DNA from: CAZHAC01 sp964383855
GTDB taxonomy: Bacteria > Chloroflexota > Dormibacteria > Dormibacterales > Dormibacteraceae
Assembly: GCA_964383855.1 (NCBI GenBank)
Contig: CAYLIP010000041.1
Coordinates: forward strand, 1 to 25,329
Length of the DNA stretch: 25,329 nt
Direction: 5' to 3'
Positions 7,839 to 15,475 of the stretch are shown in pieces (position 1 is the stretch's first letter; each line of letters starts with the position of its first letter). Both the position numbers and the translations under genes were made by a program. A model generated the notes under the pieces. That model did not search any database and was not told the DNA's origin. It saw only the letters and a list, made by a program, of their open reading frames with translations.

Positions 7839-8557
7839 CTGAGGCTCTCCTTTGGGAACACCGCCCTGAGGACGGTCCCACCACCGATTGCAGGCACCAC
7901 GGACAGTTCGCCGCCCAGCAGGACGACCCTTTCTCGCATTCCGGACAGGCCGACGCCGGCGTGGGCGAGCTCGGTTCCCCAGGGCATTCCGACGCCGTTG
8001 TCACGAACCAGAATCAGGAGATTCCGCGCGCTCGCCTGCCCCAGCAGCACGCTGCAGCGCCGCGCCGCGCTGTGCCGCCGCACATTGTTCAGCGCTTCCT
8101 CGATGATGCGCTGCACCTGGTGCGCCGCACTGCGGCGCACGTCGGCCGGCCAGGCCGGCGTGATCGATATGTGCGCGCGGATGCCGGTGCGCGCCTGGAA
8201 GGCGGCCACCAGCGAACGCATCGCATCGGCGAACCCGATCTCCATGATCGATTCGTCGCGCAGCTCGTAGAGCATCTGCCGAAGCTCCTGGAGAACGTCA
8301 CGCGTCTGCGCCTGGTACTCGCTGACGTGGCTGACGACGCTGACCTCGTCGAATTTCTGAGCCTTGAACTGCTCCATCTCGACCAGCATCAGCTGCAGGG
8401 TCTGGACGACGCTGTCGTGCAGCTCGCGGGCCAGGTGGCGCTTGACTATCGACTCCGTGCTGTCGTCCAGCGCGACCCGCGCCAGCGGTTCCAGGGGCAG
8501 CCCTCGAGAGGTCGCCTTCATGTCTCGAGCGCTGATCGACCGATCATTCCCTACCAC
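7835..8557 (-). CDS. Soluble NarL-type sensor histidine kinase (HisKA_3 + HATPase)
   Basis: This 240-aa protein has a HisKA_3 dimerisation box 'RELHDSVVQTLQLMLVEM' with phosphoacceptor H47. The ATPase domain follows, with N box 'EALNNVRRHSAA', G1 'RDNGVGMP', G2 'GVGLSGMRERV' and the terminal 'GGGTVLRAVFP'. No membrane helix and no recognisable PAS, GAF or other sensor domain precedes the H box, so the input must come from a partner protein or the short N-terminus. The GTG start at 8557 has GGAG about 10 bases upstream; an in-frame ATG at 8521 has no ribosome-binding site. It phosphorylates the regulator encoded next. Confidence 0.92.
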   Translation of the reverse strand: MVGNDRSISARDMKATSRGLPLEPLARVALDDSTESIVKRHLARELHDSVVQTLQLMLVEMEQFKAQKFDEVSVVSHVSEYQAQTRDVLQELRQMLYELRDESIMEIGFADAMRSLVAAFQARTGIRAHISITPAWPADVRRSAAHQVQRIIEEALNNVRRHSAARRCSVLLGQASARNLLILVRDNGVGMPWGTELAHAGVGLSGMRERVVLLGGELSVVPAIGGGTVLRAVFPKESLR

Positions 8558-8725
8558 CCCGGGCTGTCTCCGATTTGCCCGCGCTCACCCTAAGGAGTCG
8601 GGCAAGGGAGACTCAATGGTGTGGTTGCCCTGACGCGGCCCCTCACAACTACCCAGACCTGAGCAGGCGGGCCATGACAGGTTCCTCATTGGCTTTCGCC
8701 CTTGCTCATGGGAACCTCGGCGCGA

Positions 8726-9085
8726 ATGGGACGAGGTGTGGAGGACGTCGTCTTCTACCGGGTTCTGCTGCCGGTGCTGGCGGCCTGCAACCTGGCACTC
8801 GGCGTTCTGACGCTGGGCGGCCTGGGCAGGCCGGGTTGGATAGGGGCGATCGAGCTCGCGACCGGCGCCGTCTGCTGCGCCATCGGCGGCGGCCTGGTGG
8901 CGGCGGCGCTCAGCAAGTCCTACTGGTCGCGGGCGATGCGGCGGCAGGTGGGAGTCTGGCGGCAGGTCAGCGACGCCCTGGTGGGCTGGCTGGATGAGAC
9001 GCGCACCAGCGAGGAGTCGCTCGCACGCCTGCATGCGTCGCTGCGCGACATCCTGGTGCCGGACAAGCCGCCCCAGCACGTCTGA
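8726..9085 (+). CDS. Small two-helix membrane protein, function unknown
   Basis: This protein of about 119 aa has two hydrophobic segments, 'VLLPVLAACNLALGVLTLGGL' and 'AIELATGAVCCAIGGGLVAAAL'. A basic, amphipathic C-terminal region of about 60 residues would lie in the cytoplasm. I do not recognise a family. The start is uncertain: TTG 8702, ATG 8708, ATG 8726 and GTG 8738 are all in frame; ATG 8726 has GGGAA at a suitable distance. It is transcribed away from the kinase gene and towards the DUF3105 gene. Confidence 0.55.
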   Translation: MGRGVEDVVFYRVLLPVLAACNLALGVLTLGGLGRPGWIGAIELATGAVCCAIGGGLVAAALSKSYWSRAMRRQVGVWRQVSDALVGWLDETRTSEESLARLHASLRDILVPDKPPQHV

Positions 9086-9089
9086 CGCG

Positions 9090-9162
9090 CCGGCGGCGAG
9101 GAGGTGCGGGGCCGAGAGGCCCCTCCGTCGCCGGTCCGCGGCGCCACCCCCACCAGGTGGGG
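9090..9162. terminator. Two hairpins between convergent genes
   Basis: The first hairpin has a perfect core GGGGCC-GAGA-GGCCCC (9108-9123), extended outward by CCGGCG…CGCCGG arms (9090-9134). The second is CCCCAC-CAG-GTGGGG (9148-9162). They lie in the gap between the plus-strand membrane protein and the minus-strand DUF3105 gene and probably form a bidirectional terminator. No T-run is visible. Confidence 0.5.
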
Positions 9163-9187
9163 AGGAGACCATTAGCGTGAGAGGGGG

Positions 9188-9850
9188 TTACAGGCCCTCG
9201 GGGTCGTAGCGGCGATCGTGAGCGACCACGAAGGCCGCCAGCCGCGCGGCATCCGGGTGATCGAGGCGTTCGAGCCGAGTCCAGCTGGTGAGCGCCACCG
9301 GCGTCCTCAGCCCGGCATAGGGAACCATGATCACGTGCCGGCCGCGGGCGACATAGCGCGTCACGCTGGCGCTCAGCAGGGCCACACAGCGGCCGTCGCA
9401 GCCCGCCCGAGGGTTGTACCAGACGATCACTCCGCCGTGCTCCATGGAGTGCACCAGCATCTCGTTGGGAAGCTCTTCGCTGTACACCCCCCACTGGGGC
9501 GGGATGGTGGTCACCAGCCCGCCGGCGGTGCGGTAGTAGGCGCCGGCGCCGATCCAGTGGGGCCCTGAAGTCGGCGGATCGCTGCTGTAGGCGAGGAAGC
9601 GGGCGCCATTGGCGAGGTGCAGGTTGCCCTGGCTCGCGATGAACTCGCCGGGCAGGCCGGTCGAGGCGTCCTTCTCGGGCGGCACGTAGAACAGGGTCTC
9701 CCAGGCGAAGTAACCGCCCAGCGCGAGCACGGCGACCAGCCCGAGCGCCGTCCACAGCCGGGCGAGCGGCCGCGGACCGCGGTGGGGCGAGCGCGCCGGC
9801 CCTCGCGGCCGGGCCGAGGGGAGGGCGGCGGCGCCGGGGACCGAGCTCAC
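9188..9850 (-). CDS. DUF3105 domain protein, membrane anchored
   Basis: This 220-aa protein has a Pro/Arg-rich cytoplasmic N-terminus, one membrane helix (about residues 30-50), then an outer domain. The DUF3105 signature is clear: 'DPPTSGPHW' near residue 91 and 'LVHSMEHGGVIVWYNPRAGC' near 132, with conserved His residues that suggest metal binding. The biochemical role of DUF3105 is not known. The GTG start at 9850 overlaps the stop of the M50 peptidase gene as GTGA, so it is translated with it. It is the last gene of the regulator-peptidase operon. Confidence 0.88.
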   Translation of the reverse strand: MSSVPGAAALPSARPRGPARSPHRGPRPLARLWTALGLVAVLALGGYFAWETLFYVPPEKDASTGLPGEFIASQGNLHLANGARFLAYSSDPPTSGPHWIGAGAYYRTAGGLVTTIPPQWGVYSEELPNEMLVHSMEHGGVIVWYNPRAGCDGRCVALLSASVTRYVARGRHVIMVPYAGLRTPVALTSWTRLERLDHPDAARLAAFVVAHDRRYDPEGL

Positions 9851-11664
9851 TGCGCCTGTGCCTGGCCCTCGGGCCTGCCGTCGCTCTCATCCACCAGTTT
9901 CCGCTCGGCCATGCGGGCGGCGCCCAGCAGTTCGCCGCCGATCCTCCTCAGCTGGGACGAGAGGTCGGCCACGGTGGCGTTGAGGACCTGGACCTCGCGC
10001 CGCAGCCGGTCGCGCTCGCGCTCGACATCTGCGGCCCACGTGGCCATCCTCTCCATCTCCGCGGCCATCGCCTCCAGGCGCCGGCCGTAGGTCCGCGCGA
10101 GGTCTTCCGCCAGCTCGTGCGCGGCCGGGTCCGGGCTCGACGAGAGCCGGCCGAGCACGTCCTCCACGGCCGCGCTGTCGGGCTGGATGACGGGCCGGCC
10201 GAGGCCGTCCAGTGGCGTCGGCCTGACCGCGGAGGCGGCTACAACCGGCGCCGGTGCGACGGCCGGCTGGGCGGGCGGGGCCAGCCGGCCGGCGAGCAGG
10301 GCACGGGTTCCGGAAGCCGCGAGGCGTGCGCCCAGGATCAGCCCCCTGGCCAGGAGGCGCAGCAGGCTGAGGGCGAAGAGGCCCAGGCCGAGCGGAATCA
10401 GCATCCAGAAGACCAGCTGGAGCGTGGCGGCGACCTGCGTCAGGACGTCATGGTTGCGCCAGGCGAAGACGAACTGGATGACGACCTGGAGCCCGCTCCG
10501 GGGCAGCTGCTCGAGCACCGCCCCTCCGGCCACACCCAGGAGCAGCAGCGGCCGCGAGAGGAAGGCCACGATCAGAAGCAGGTAGCCGGTCATGATGGCC
10601 ACCGCCAGCGGGTGCAGGTGGGGCAGCGCCTTGGGCCGGCCGCGGCGCCAGGGAAGGCGGTCGCGCACGAAGGGGACCACCAGCGCCATCGGCTCCGGGA
10701 CGCCCATCAGGTCGGCGATCAGGTAGTAGCCGTCAAAGCGCATGAAGGGCGTGAACTGGCGGAGGATGCCGAGCCCGATCAGGGTGATCATCACCAGCAG
10801 GGGCAGATAGCCGGTGAACCGGTAGGCGACATAGAGGCCGATCATCGAGATCAGGTCGAAGTAGATGCCGCCCAGGTCGACCCGGATCCGCTGCGCCCGG
10901 CTCAGCCGGTAGGCGTGGGTCACGTCGGTGAAATAGACCGGAAAGATCACGTACAGGGCAAAACCGATGACGCCATGACGCGCACCCGCGCGGCGCAGAG
11001 CGGAGGCGTGGCCAAGCTCGTGAAAGATCCGGGTCACGGTGTCCAGGGCAAACAGGAGCAGCACCAGCTCGGGGTTGAAGAGGAGCGTGACCACGCCGTT
11101 CACGAAGTCGGCCCCGCGAATGATCCAGACGTTGATGGCGGCCGCCGCCATCACGACCAGCACGATCAGCGGCGGCCAGTAGAGATGCTGAAGGATGGCG
11201 GTGACCGGCGCCGTCACCGAGTAGGGGAGCAGCGGGATCCGGTGCTTGATGGCGAGGATCTGCGCCGGGGCCCGGATCCCGGCGCCTGAGCCGGCGGCTT
11301 GATCCGCGCCGCCGGCCGCGGGCGCTTCGCCCGGGGGCTGCGGCCATTCGAGCAGGCCCGAGCGGGCCAGCTTGTTGAGCACCAGCCACCGGATCTCCTC
11401 GGCGCTCACGACGCGGCCGGTCTGGGCGGTCACCCGGCCGGCGATCCCCTCGAGATCGGTCTCGCCGTCCGCGAACAGCAGCACGTGATAGAGGAGCTCG
11501 GTGGCCTGCACGTACTGACCGCCGTCGATGCAGATCAGCCACTTGCGGTCGGCGTAGGCCATACCCTGCATCGGCCCGACCAGTTCGACCCGCGCCGCCC
11601 GCTTGGGGCGCTGGAGGGCAGGGCTGTCGGTCCCGGCGACTTCTGCCGCGCGGTCCGGGGGCAT
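9847..11664 (-). CDS. M50-family membrane metallopeptidase with PqqD-like N-terminal domain and C-terminal coiled coil
   Basis: This 605-aa protein has three parts. Residues about 30-105 form a small domain with the pattern of PqqD-like RiPP recognition elements ('GQYVQATELLYHVLLFADGETDLEGIA', shown here in two halves: GQYVQATELLYHVLLF then ADGETDLEGIA). Residues 135-440 are polytopic, with zinc motif HELGH (215-219) and 'RFDGYYLIADLMGVPEP' from 309, as in the 'putative peptide zinc metalloprotease' group that includes YydH of the epipeptide system. Residues about 490-590 are a charged coiled coil. Such enzymes cleave peptides or membrane proteins within the membrane. It starts 2 bases after the regulator stop and is followed by DUF3105. 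I infer that it may process the small peptides encoded at 15234-16279, but no direct link is shown. Confidence 0.85.
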   Translation of the reverse strand: MPPDRAAEVAGTDSPALQRPKRAARVELVGPMQGMAYADRKWLICIDGGQYVQATELLYHVLLFADGETDLEGIAGRVTAQTGRVVSAEEIRWLVLNKLARSGLLEWPQPPGEAPAAGGADQAAGSGAGIRAPAQILAIKHRIPLLPYSVTAPVTAILQHLYWPPLIVLVVMAAAAINVWIIRGADFVNGVVTLLFNPELVLLLFALDTVTRIFHELGHASALRRAGARHGVIGFALYVIFPVYFTDVTHAYRLSRAQRIRVDLGGIYFDLISMIGLYVAYRFTGYLPLLVMITLIGLGILRQFTPFMRFDGYYLIADLMGVPEPMALVVPFVRDRLPWRRGRPKALPHLHPLAVAIMTGYLLLIVAFLSRPLLLLGVAGGAVLEQLPRSGLQVVIQFVFAWRNHDVLTQVAATLQLVFWMLIPLGLGLFALSLLRLLARGLILGARLAASGTRALLAGRLAPPAQPAVAPAPVVAASAVRPTPLDGLGRPVIQPDSAAVEDVLGRLSSSPDPAAHELAEDLARTYGRRLEAMAAEMERMATWAADVERERDRLRREVQVLNATVADLSSQLRRIGGELLGAARMAERKLVDESDGRPEGQAQAQ

Positions 11665-11666
11665 CG

Positions 11667-12446
11667 TCAGGCGCCCGGGAGCGACACCGTGAACGCGGCC
11701 GGCATCTCCTGCTGGCCCGCCAGCACCGGTCGCGGCAGCGGCCGGAAGGTGTAACCGAATCCTCGGACGGTGTGGATGTACTCGGGCGCCGCCGGGTCAC
11801 GCTCGATCTTGCGGCGCAGGCGGGCCACGACCACATCGACGCGGCTGGCATCGCCAACGAAGGCCTGCGGCCACGCTCGCTCGAGCAGGGCATCGCGGCT
11901 GATCGTCACGCCGCAGTCGCGCATCAGGCATTCGAGCAGCCGGACCTCGGTCGGGGAGAGGTAGGCGGGACGCCTGCCGGTCAGCCGGAAGGTTCCGCTG
12001 CCCGGCGAGAGGGTGGCGTCGCCGACGCTTATGTCGCGGCCCAGCGCCAGATGCTGGGCTTGAAGTACCCGGCGGGACACCGCGGTCACGCGGGCCTGCA
12101 GCTCCCGGCCGTCGAACGGCTTGACAACGTAGTCGTCAGCGCCGCATTGGAAGGCGCGCAGCTTGTCGCGCATCTCGTGGCGGCTCGAGACGAAGACCAC
12201 GGGTCCGCGGTAGCCGCGGGCCCGCAGCTGCGCGCAGACCTCGAATCCGTCGGCGCCGCCGCAGTCGACCTCCATCAGGATGGCGTCCGCGCCCTCGTCG
12301 ATAGCGGCAGAGAGAAGCGCGCCCGCGGAGGTGACCACCGTCACCTCCCTGCCCGCCTCGTTGAAGAGCGCGCACAGCAGCCGGCAGTTCACCTCATCCG
12401 GGTCCAGCACAAGGACCCGGATGACAGCCGGCACCGCCAGACTCAT
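11667..12446 (-). CDS. OmpR-family response regulator with Glu at the phosphorylation site
   Basis: This 259-aa protein has a receiver domain (residues 9-125) and an OmpR/PhoB winged helix (about 155-245: 'LSPTEVRLLECLMRDCG', 'SRVDVVVARLRRKIE', 'IHTVRGFGYTF'). In the receiver, the position 7 residues before the conserved D-G-F-E is Glu59 ('ILMEVDCGGADGFE') where Asp is expected, and the acidic pair reads D15-P16-D17. K109 and a Ser in place of Thr are kept. It may be a constitutively active or phosphorylation-independent regulator; no kinase gene is adjacent. ATG 12446 has GAGG upstream; a TTG 15 codons earlier is less likely. It heads the operon and is divergent from the LPNTG protein gene, which it may control. 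Confidence 0.9.
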   Translation of the reverse strand: MSLAVPAVIRVLVLDPDEVNCRLLCALFNEAGREVTVVTSAGALLSAAIDEGADAILMEVDCGGADGFEVCAQLRARGYRGPVVFVSSRHEMRDKLRAFQCGADDYVVKPFDGRELQARVTAVSRRVLQAQHLALGRDISVGDATLSPGSGTFRLTGRRPAYLSPTEVRLLECLMRDCGVTISRDALLERAWPQAFVGDASRVDVVVARLRRKIERDPAAPEYIHTVRGFGYTFRPLPRPVLAGQQEMPAAFTVSLPGA

Positions 12447-12675
12447 CCGGCTGCCTCGCCGCCCAGCTGGAAAGCTCGTGTCAAGCTGCAACCTCCCACA
12501 GGTCTCTGCCGAGGGCTGAGGTTAGGCGCAGCCCCGGCGCGCGGTGAATGGGCGAAGGCTGCGGGAGCGCGGGCGCTGACCCATTTCGGCCAGGGACAAG
12601 CGAGTCCCGGCCTGACCATCCCGCCCATGGACGCACAAGGCGGCGGCACGCGAGAGTGCCCAACGGAGTCCACCT
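12447..12675. promoter_or_regulatory. Divergent intergenic region between the regulator operon and the surface-protein operon
   Basis: This gap of 229 bases must hold the promoters for both the minus-strand regulator/M50/DUF3105 operon and the plus-strand LPNTG/sortase/peptide genes. I find no clear -35/-10 pair or direct repeat of the PhoB type; a minus-strand TTGACA at 12479-12484 has no partner -10. The region's function is inferred from gene orientation only. Confidence 0.4.
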
Positions 12676-14442
12676 GTGTTGATCGCGGCGAAGTTGAAGA
12701 CCGTACTAGTCATCTCCCTCCTGGCCACCGGCGCCGCGCTGCTTCCGGTCGTCGGCCGCGGAGACACGACCAACATTTCGACCATCAGCATCAGCCAGGG
12801 AAACGCCGCCATCCAGATCTGCGGATCCGGTTGCGTGCAGGTCCTGCAGCAGTACAACATCGCCATAGTCGCGGTCAACCAGGGCGGGCTCGATTACGCG
12901 GGATCGGCATATCTTTCACCGGGCAGCTTCGACTTCGGGCCCGTGGTCCATGCCAGGTCGAGGGACTTCACCCTGACCAACACCAGCGCGAATCAGCCGC
13001 TCGTTGTGCCACCCGGATCGATCGGTCTCAGCGGCGCCAACCCTGGCGATTTCAGCCAGGTCAACAATTGTCCCATCGTCCTTCCGGCCGGCCACCGGTG
13101 CACCATCCACGTGACGTTTGCGCCCGGCTCCGTGGGGGCCAAGAGCGCGGTCCTGGCGGCCCGTGACAGTGCCATCGACAGTCCCCAGAAGGTGGATCTG
13201 GCGGGCACCGGCGTGGCCGCCACCATGACACCGGCGGCCATCGATTTCGGGGCCGTCACGGTTGGGGCCCACAGCGCCGCCGTCGCGGCGACCATCCACA
13301 ACCCGGGCGGTGACGCGCTCACCGTCACCTCGGCGCGCATCACAGGCGCCAATGCCGCCGACTTCGCGGCCGGCGGCTGCGCCACGGTGGCGGCGGGCGC
13401 CTCGTGCTCGGTGCCGGTGACTTTCACGCCGGCCGACGGCGGCGCGCGCCAGGGCGTTCTCACGGTTTATGTCGCGGGCTTGGGCGGGCCGTTCAGCAGC
13501 ACGCTCTCCGGTATCGGGGCCCCGCTCTCGCTCTCGGCCTCCGGCCTTGACTTCGGGGCCGTGCTGGTGCACACCCATGCCGCGCCGCGCGAGCTGACTC
13601 TGACCAACCTCGGCAGCAGTCCGCTGACGCTGGGCGCGATGTCACTCTCGGGCGCCGGCGCGGGCGACTTCGGGCCTCTGTCGGGCTGCGGGCCGGTCAC
13701 GCTGCCGGGCGGCGGCAGCTGCGTTCTGCACGTCGGCTTCCGGCCAAGCGCCCCCGGCGCGCGCGCGGCAGTGCTGGTGCTCCCGTACAGGGCGGGGGGA
13801 AGCGACTTCACGGCCCAGGTTTCGCTGGCCGGCACCGGAATCAAGCCCGACCTCGCCGCGCCCGGCAGCCTCGATTTCGGTTCCGTGATCGTCGGCCAAA
13901 CCGCGTCCAGAACCCTCACGCTGAGCAATCCGGGTACGGCGGCCACCACCATCGCCGCCATCACCCTGGCCGGCCACCCCGGGGATTTCGCCGTCACCTC
14001 GACCTGCGGGGTTTTGCCTGTGTCGCTCAGCCCGGGCGCCACCTGCCAGGTCGGCGTCGCCTTCACCCCAAAGGGGACCGGCGATCGGAGCTCAACTTTG
14101 AAGATCGCCGACGATGCTGACGGCAGCCCGCATTCGGTGGCCCTCGCGGGCGCCGGCGTGGGCGCCGGCGTCGCCTCCTCGCCGCCCGGCGGTGGGGGCG
14201 GTGCCGCGCAGCCTGGAACCAACGCAGCCGCCAGCAGCAGCGCCGGTGGAGCCGTCCTCTCCGCCCAGAGCCCGGCCCTTCCCAACACGGGCGCCGCGGC
14301 GCCCGCCGTCGGCCCCTGCCTGGTCGGGTTCGTCTCCCCGAACGTGGGCCGGGTCGAGCTCCTGTGGCTCTCGGTCCTGCTCCTCATCTTCGCGGTGGGC
14401 TTCGGAGCTCGCCTCCGCAGCCGCCGCCGAAGGCCCTCCTAG
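12676..14442 (+). CDS. LPNTG surface protein with four choice-of-anchor D (ASH-type) domains and an N-terminal Q/N-rich segment
   Basis: This 588-aa secreted protein starts with a signal peptide (about residues 1-29). Residues 36-69 form a distinct segment with two Q-x-N units (SQGNAAIQI and QQYNIAIVAVNQ) that matches the C-terminal halves of the small peptides downstream. Four tandem Ig-like domains follow (about 78-180, 181-280, 281-385, 386-490), each with 'LDFG.V.VG' near its start, 'C..L..G..C.V.V.F.P' and 'L.G.G' at its end; each has two Cys. A Gly/Ala/Ser linker leads to LPNTG (535-539), a hydrophobic helix (about 562-579) and a final RSRRRR. The start is GTG with GGAG 7-8 bases upstream. 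A sortase gene follows after 12 bases, so anchoring by that enzyme is very likely. The long gap between LPNTG and the helix is unusual. Confidence 0.9.
   Translation: MLIAAKLKTVLVISLLATGAALLPVVGRGDTTNISTISISQGNAAIQICGSGCVQVLQQYNIAIVAVNQGGLDYAGSAYLSPGSFDFGPVVHARSRDFTLTNTSANQPLVVPPGSIGLSGANPGDFSQVNNCPIVLPAGHRCTIHVTFAPGSVGAKSAVLAARDSAIDSPQKVDLAGTGVAATMTPAAIDFGAVTVGAHSAAVAATIHNPGGDALTVTSARITGANAADFAAGGCATVAAGASCSVPVTFTPADGGARQGVLTVYVAGLGGPFSSTLSGIGAPLSLSASGLDFGAVLVHTHAAPRELTLTNLGSSPLTLGAMSLSGAGAGDFGPLSGCGPVTLPGGGSCVLHVGFRPSAPGARAAVLVLPYRAGGSDFTAQVSLAGTGIKPDLAAPGSLDFGSVIVGQTASRTLTLSNPGTAATTIAAITLAGHPGDFAVTSTCGVLPVSLSPGATCQVGVAFTPKGTGDRSSTLKIADDADGSPHSVALAGAGVGAGVASSPPGGGGGAAQPGTNAAASSSAGGAVLSAQSPALPNTGAAAPAVGPCLVGFVSPNVGRVELLWLSVLLLIFAVGFGARLRSRRRRPS
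12781..12882 (+). repeat. Segment of the LPNTG protein homologous to the small-peptide cores
   Basis: Codons 36-69 encode S-Q-G-N-x-A-I-Q-I, then G, then Q-x-x-Q-x-N-x-A-x-V-x-V-x-Q. Peptides 2-4 have S/R-Q-S-N-x-G-I-Q-x, then 5-7 residues, then Q-x-x-x-Q-x-N-x-A-x-V-x-V-x-Q. The order and nearly the spacing of Q, N, A and V residues agree. The similarity was found by eye. Confidence 0.6.
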
Positions 14443-14454
14443 CCTCGCCCGGCC

Positions 14455-15129
14455 GTGGCGACCCCCGCGCCACAGGGCCGCCCGGCACCCACGCTCGCCA
14501 TCATCGGCTGGACGTCGGCGGTGCTGGGCGCGCTGGTCACCTTCCTGCTGGCCGGCACCCCAGGAGCCTGGCAGGCGGCCTCTCATGGGCCTGCATCCAC
14601 CTCGATCAACGCGCTGGTCGCGGCGGGCCCGGTCGTCGACGCGCCATCAGCATCGGTTCCCAGGCCGCCTGCCTCCGCAGGCGACCCTCGCCGGCTGCTG
14701 ATCCCGCGCATCAATCTGGACGCCGCGGTGGAATCGGTGGGCGTGGACGGGGCGGGCAGAATGGGAACGCCCGCGAGCATCCAGAACGTGGGCTGGTACC
14801 GGTACGGCGCGCGGCCCGGTGACGCCGGAGACGCGGTGCTCGACGGCCATCTCGATTGGTACAGCGGGCCCGCGGTGTTCGGTGACCTGCACGCGGTGGC
14901 GGTCGGCGACGAGGTCACCGTCGTGTCAGAAGCCGGCCGGGCAACCTTTCGCGTCGACGGCGTCTCCGTGCACAGATACACCGAGACGGTGCCGGGATTG
15001 TTCACCACGGAAGGCCCGGCCACCCTGTCCTTGATCACTTGCACAGGTGGCTGGGATGCGCGGCTGCAAACGTATCTCGAGCGTCTCGTGGTGCACGCGA
15101 AATTGGTCGCGATGACTCCCAACGTGTAA
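14455..15129 (+). CDS. Class F-like sortase
   Basis: This 224-aa membrane-anchored transpeptidase cleaves a sorting signal and joins the protein to the cell surface. It has an N-terminal membrane helix (about 13-34), a Pro/Ala/Ser linker, then a sortase beta-barrel from 'RLLIPRINLDAAVESVG'. The catalytic residues are H132 in 'VLDGHLDWYSGPAVFGDL', C196 in 'LSLITCTGGWD' and R210 in 'YLERLVVHAKL'. The TLxTC-G-x-x-D pattern and small size point to class F (or E), found in high-GC Gram-positive-like lineages. GTG 14455 follows the stop of the LPNTG gene by 12 bases, so the two form a substrate-enzyme pair. The small-peptide genes lie about 100 bases downstream in the same direction. Confidence 0.93.
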   Translation: MATPAPQGRPAPTLAIIGWTSAVLGALVTFLLAGTPGAWQAASHGPASTSINALVAAGPVVDAPSASVPRPPASAGDPRRLLIPRINLDAAVESVGVDGAGRMGTPASIQNVGWYRYGARPGDAGDAVLDGHLDWYSGPAVFGDLHAVAVGDEVTVVSEAGRATFRVDGVSVHRYTETVPGLFTTEGPATLSLITCTGGWDARLQTYLERLVVHAKLVAMTPNV

Positions 15130-15233
15130 CCAAAACGGCGCAACCGTGTAGCCGTGTCGAAGAGTTGTTCGGCGAGCATCCTCGTGTGCCCAGGACCTCA
15201 TTGCCGCCCTATCCAACATCAAGGAGATAACGC

Positions 15234-15455
15234 ATGGATCGTCGCCTGCTCGACGGGGAGTGTGTGGTAGCGCTGCCCGACCGAATCGAGACCAGTCTGG
15301 TCAATATCAACGTCAATCCCACGATCAATCTCAACGTCGCCGTTCCGGTCATCACCCAGATCAACACCGGCGTGCAGGTTTCGGCACTCAGCTCAGGCGC
15401 CCAGCAGATGGTGCAGGGCAACCTGGCCGGCGCCGGCATCGGACAGTTCAGCTAA
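15234..15455 (+). CDS. Small peptide 1 of a tandem family (divergent member)
   Basis: This 73-aa protein has a strong Shine-Dalgarno AAGGAG 7 bases before the ATG. Its leader (residues 1-20) ends in 'ECVVALPDRIETS', matching 'ALPERLETS' of the later peptides. It then has a stretch of alternating polar and branched residues (NINVNPTINLNVAVPV) that the other members lack. The C-terminal part has the family pattern: Q-I-N-T-G-V-Q-V, a spacer, then Q-Q-M-V-Q-G-N-L-A-G-A-G-I-G-Q. There is no signal peptide or membrane helix, and the only Cys is C10 in the leader. The alternation suggests beta-strands. I do not recognise a named family. It is probably the first member of a cistron with peptide 2, 20 bases downstream. 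Confidence 0.8.
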   Translation: MDRRLLDGECVVALPDRIETSLVNINVNPTINLNVAVPVITQINTGVQVSALSSGAQQMVQGNLAGAGIGQFS

Positions 15456-15475
15456 TCAAACAGGGAGTAAAAGAA

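Noticed and set aside
8585..9172. Minus-strand frame of 195 aa opposite the small membrane protein
   Set aside because: Low-complexity Arg/Ala/Pro composition; the plus strand shows two proper membrane helices instead.
12479..12484. Minus-strand TTGACA as -35 for the OmpR-type regulator
   Set aside because: No -10-like sequence lies 16-18 bases downstream.
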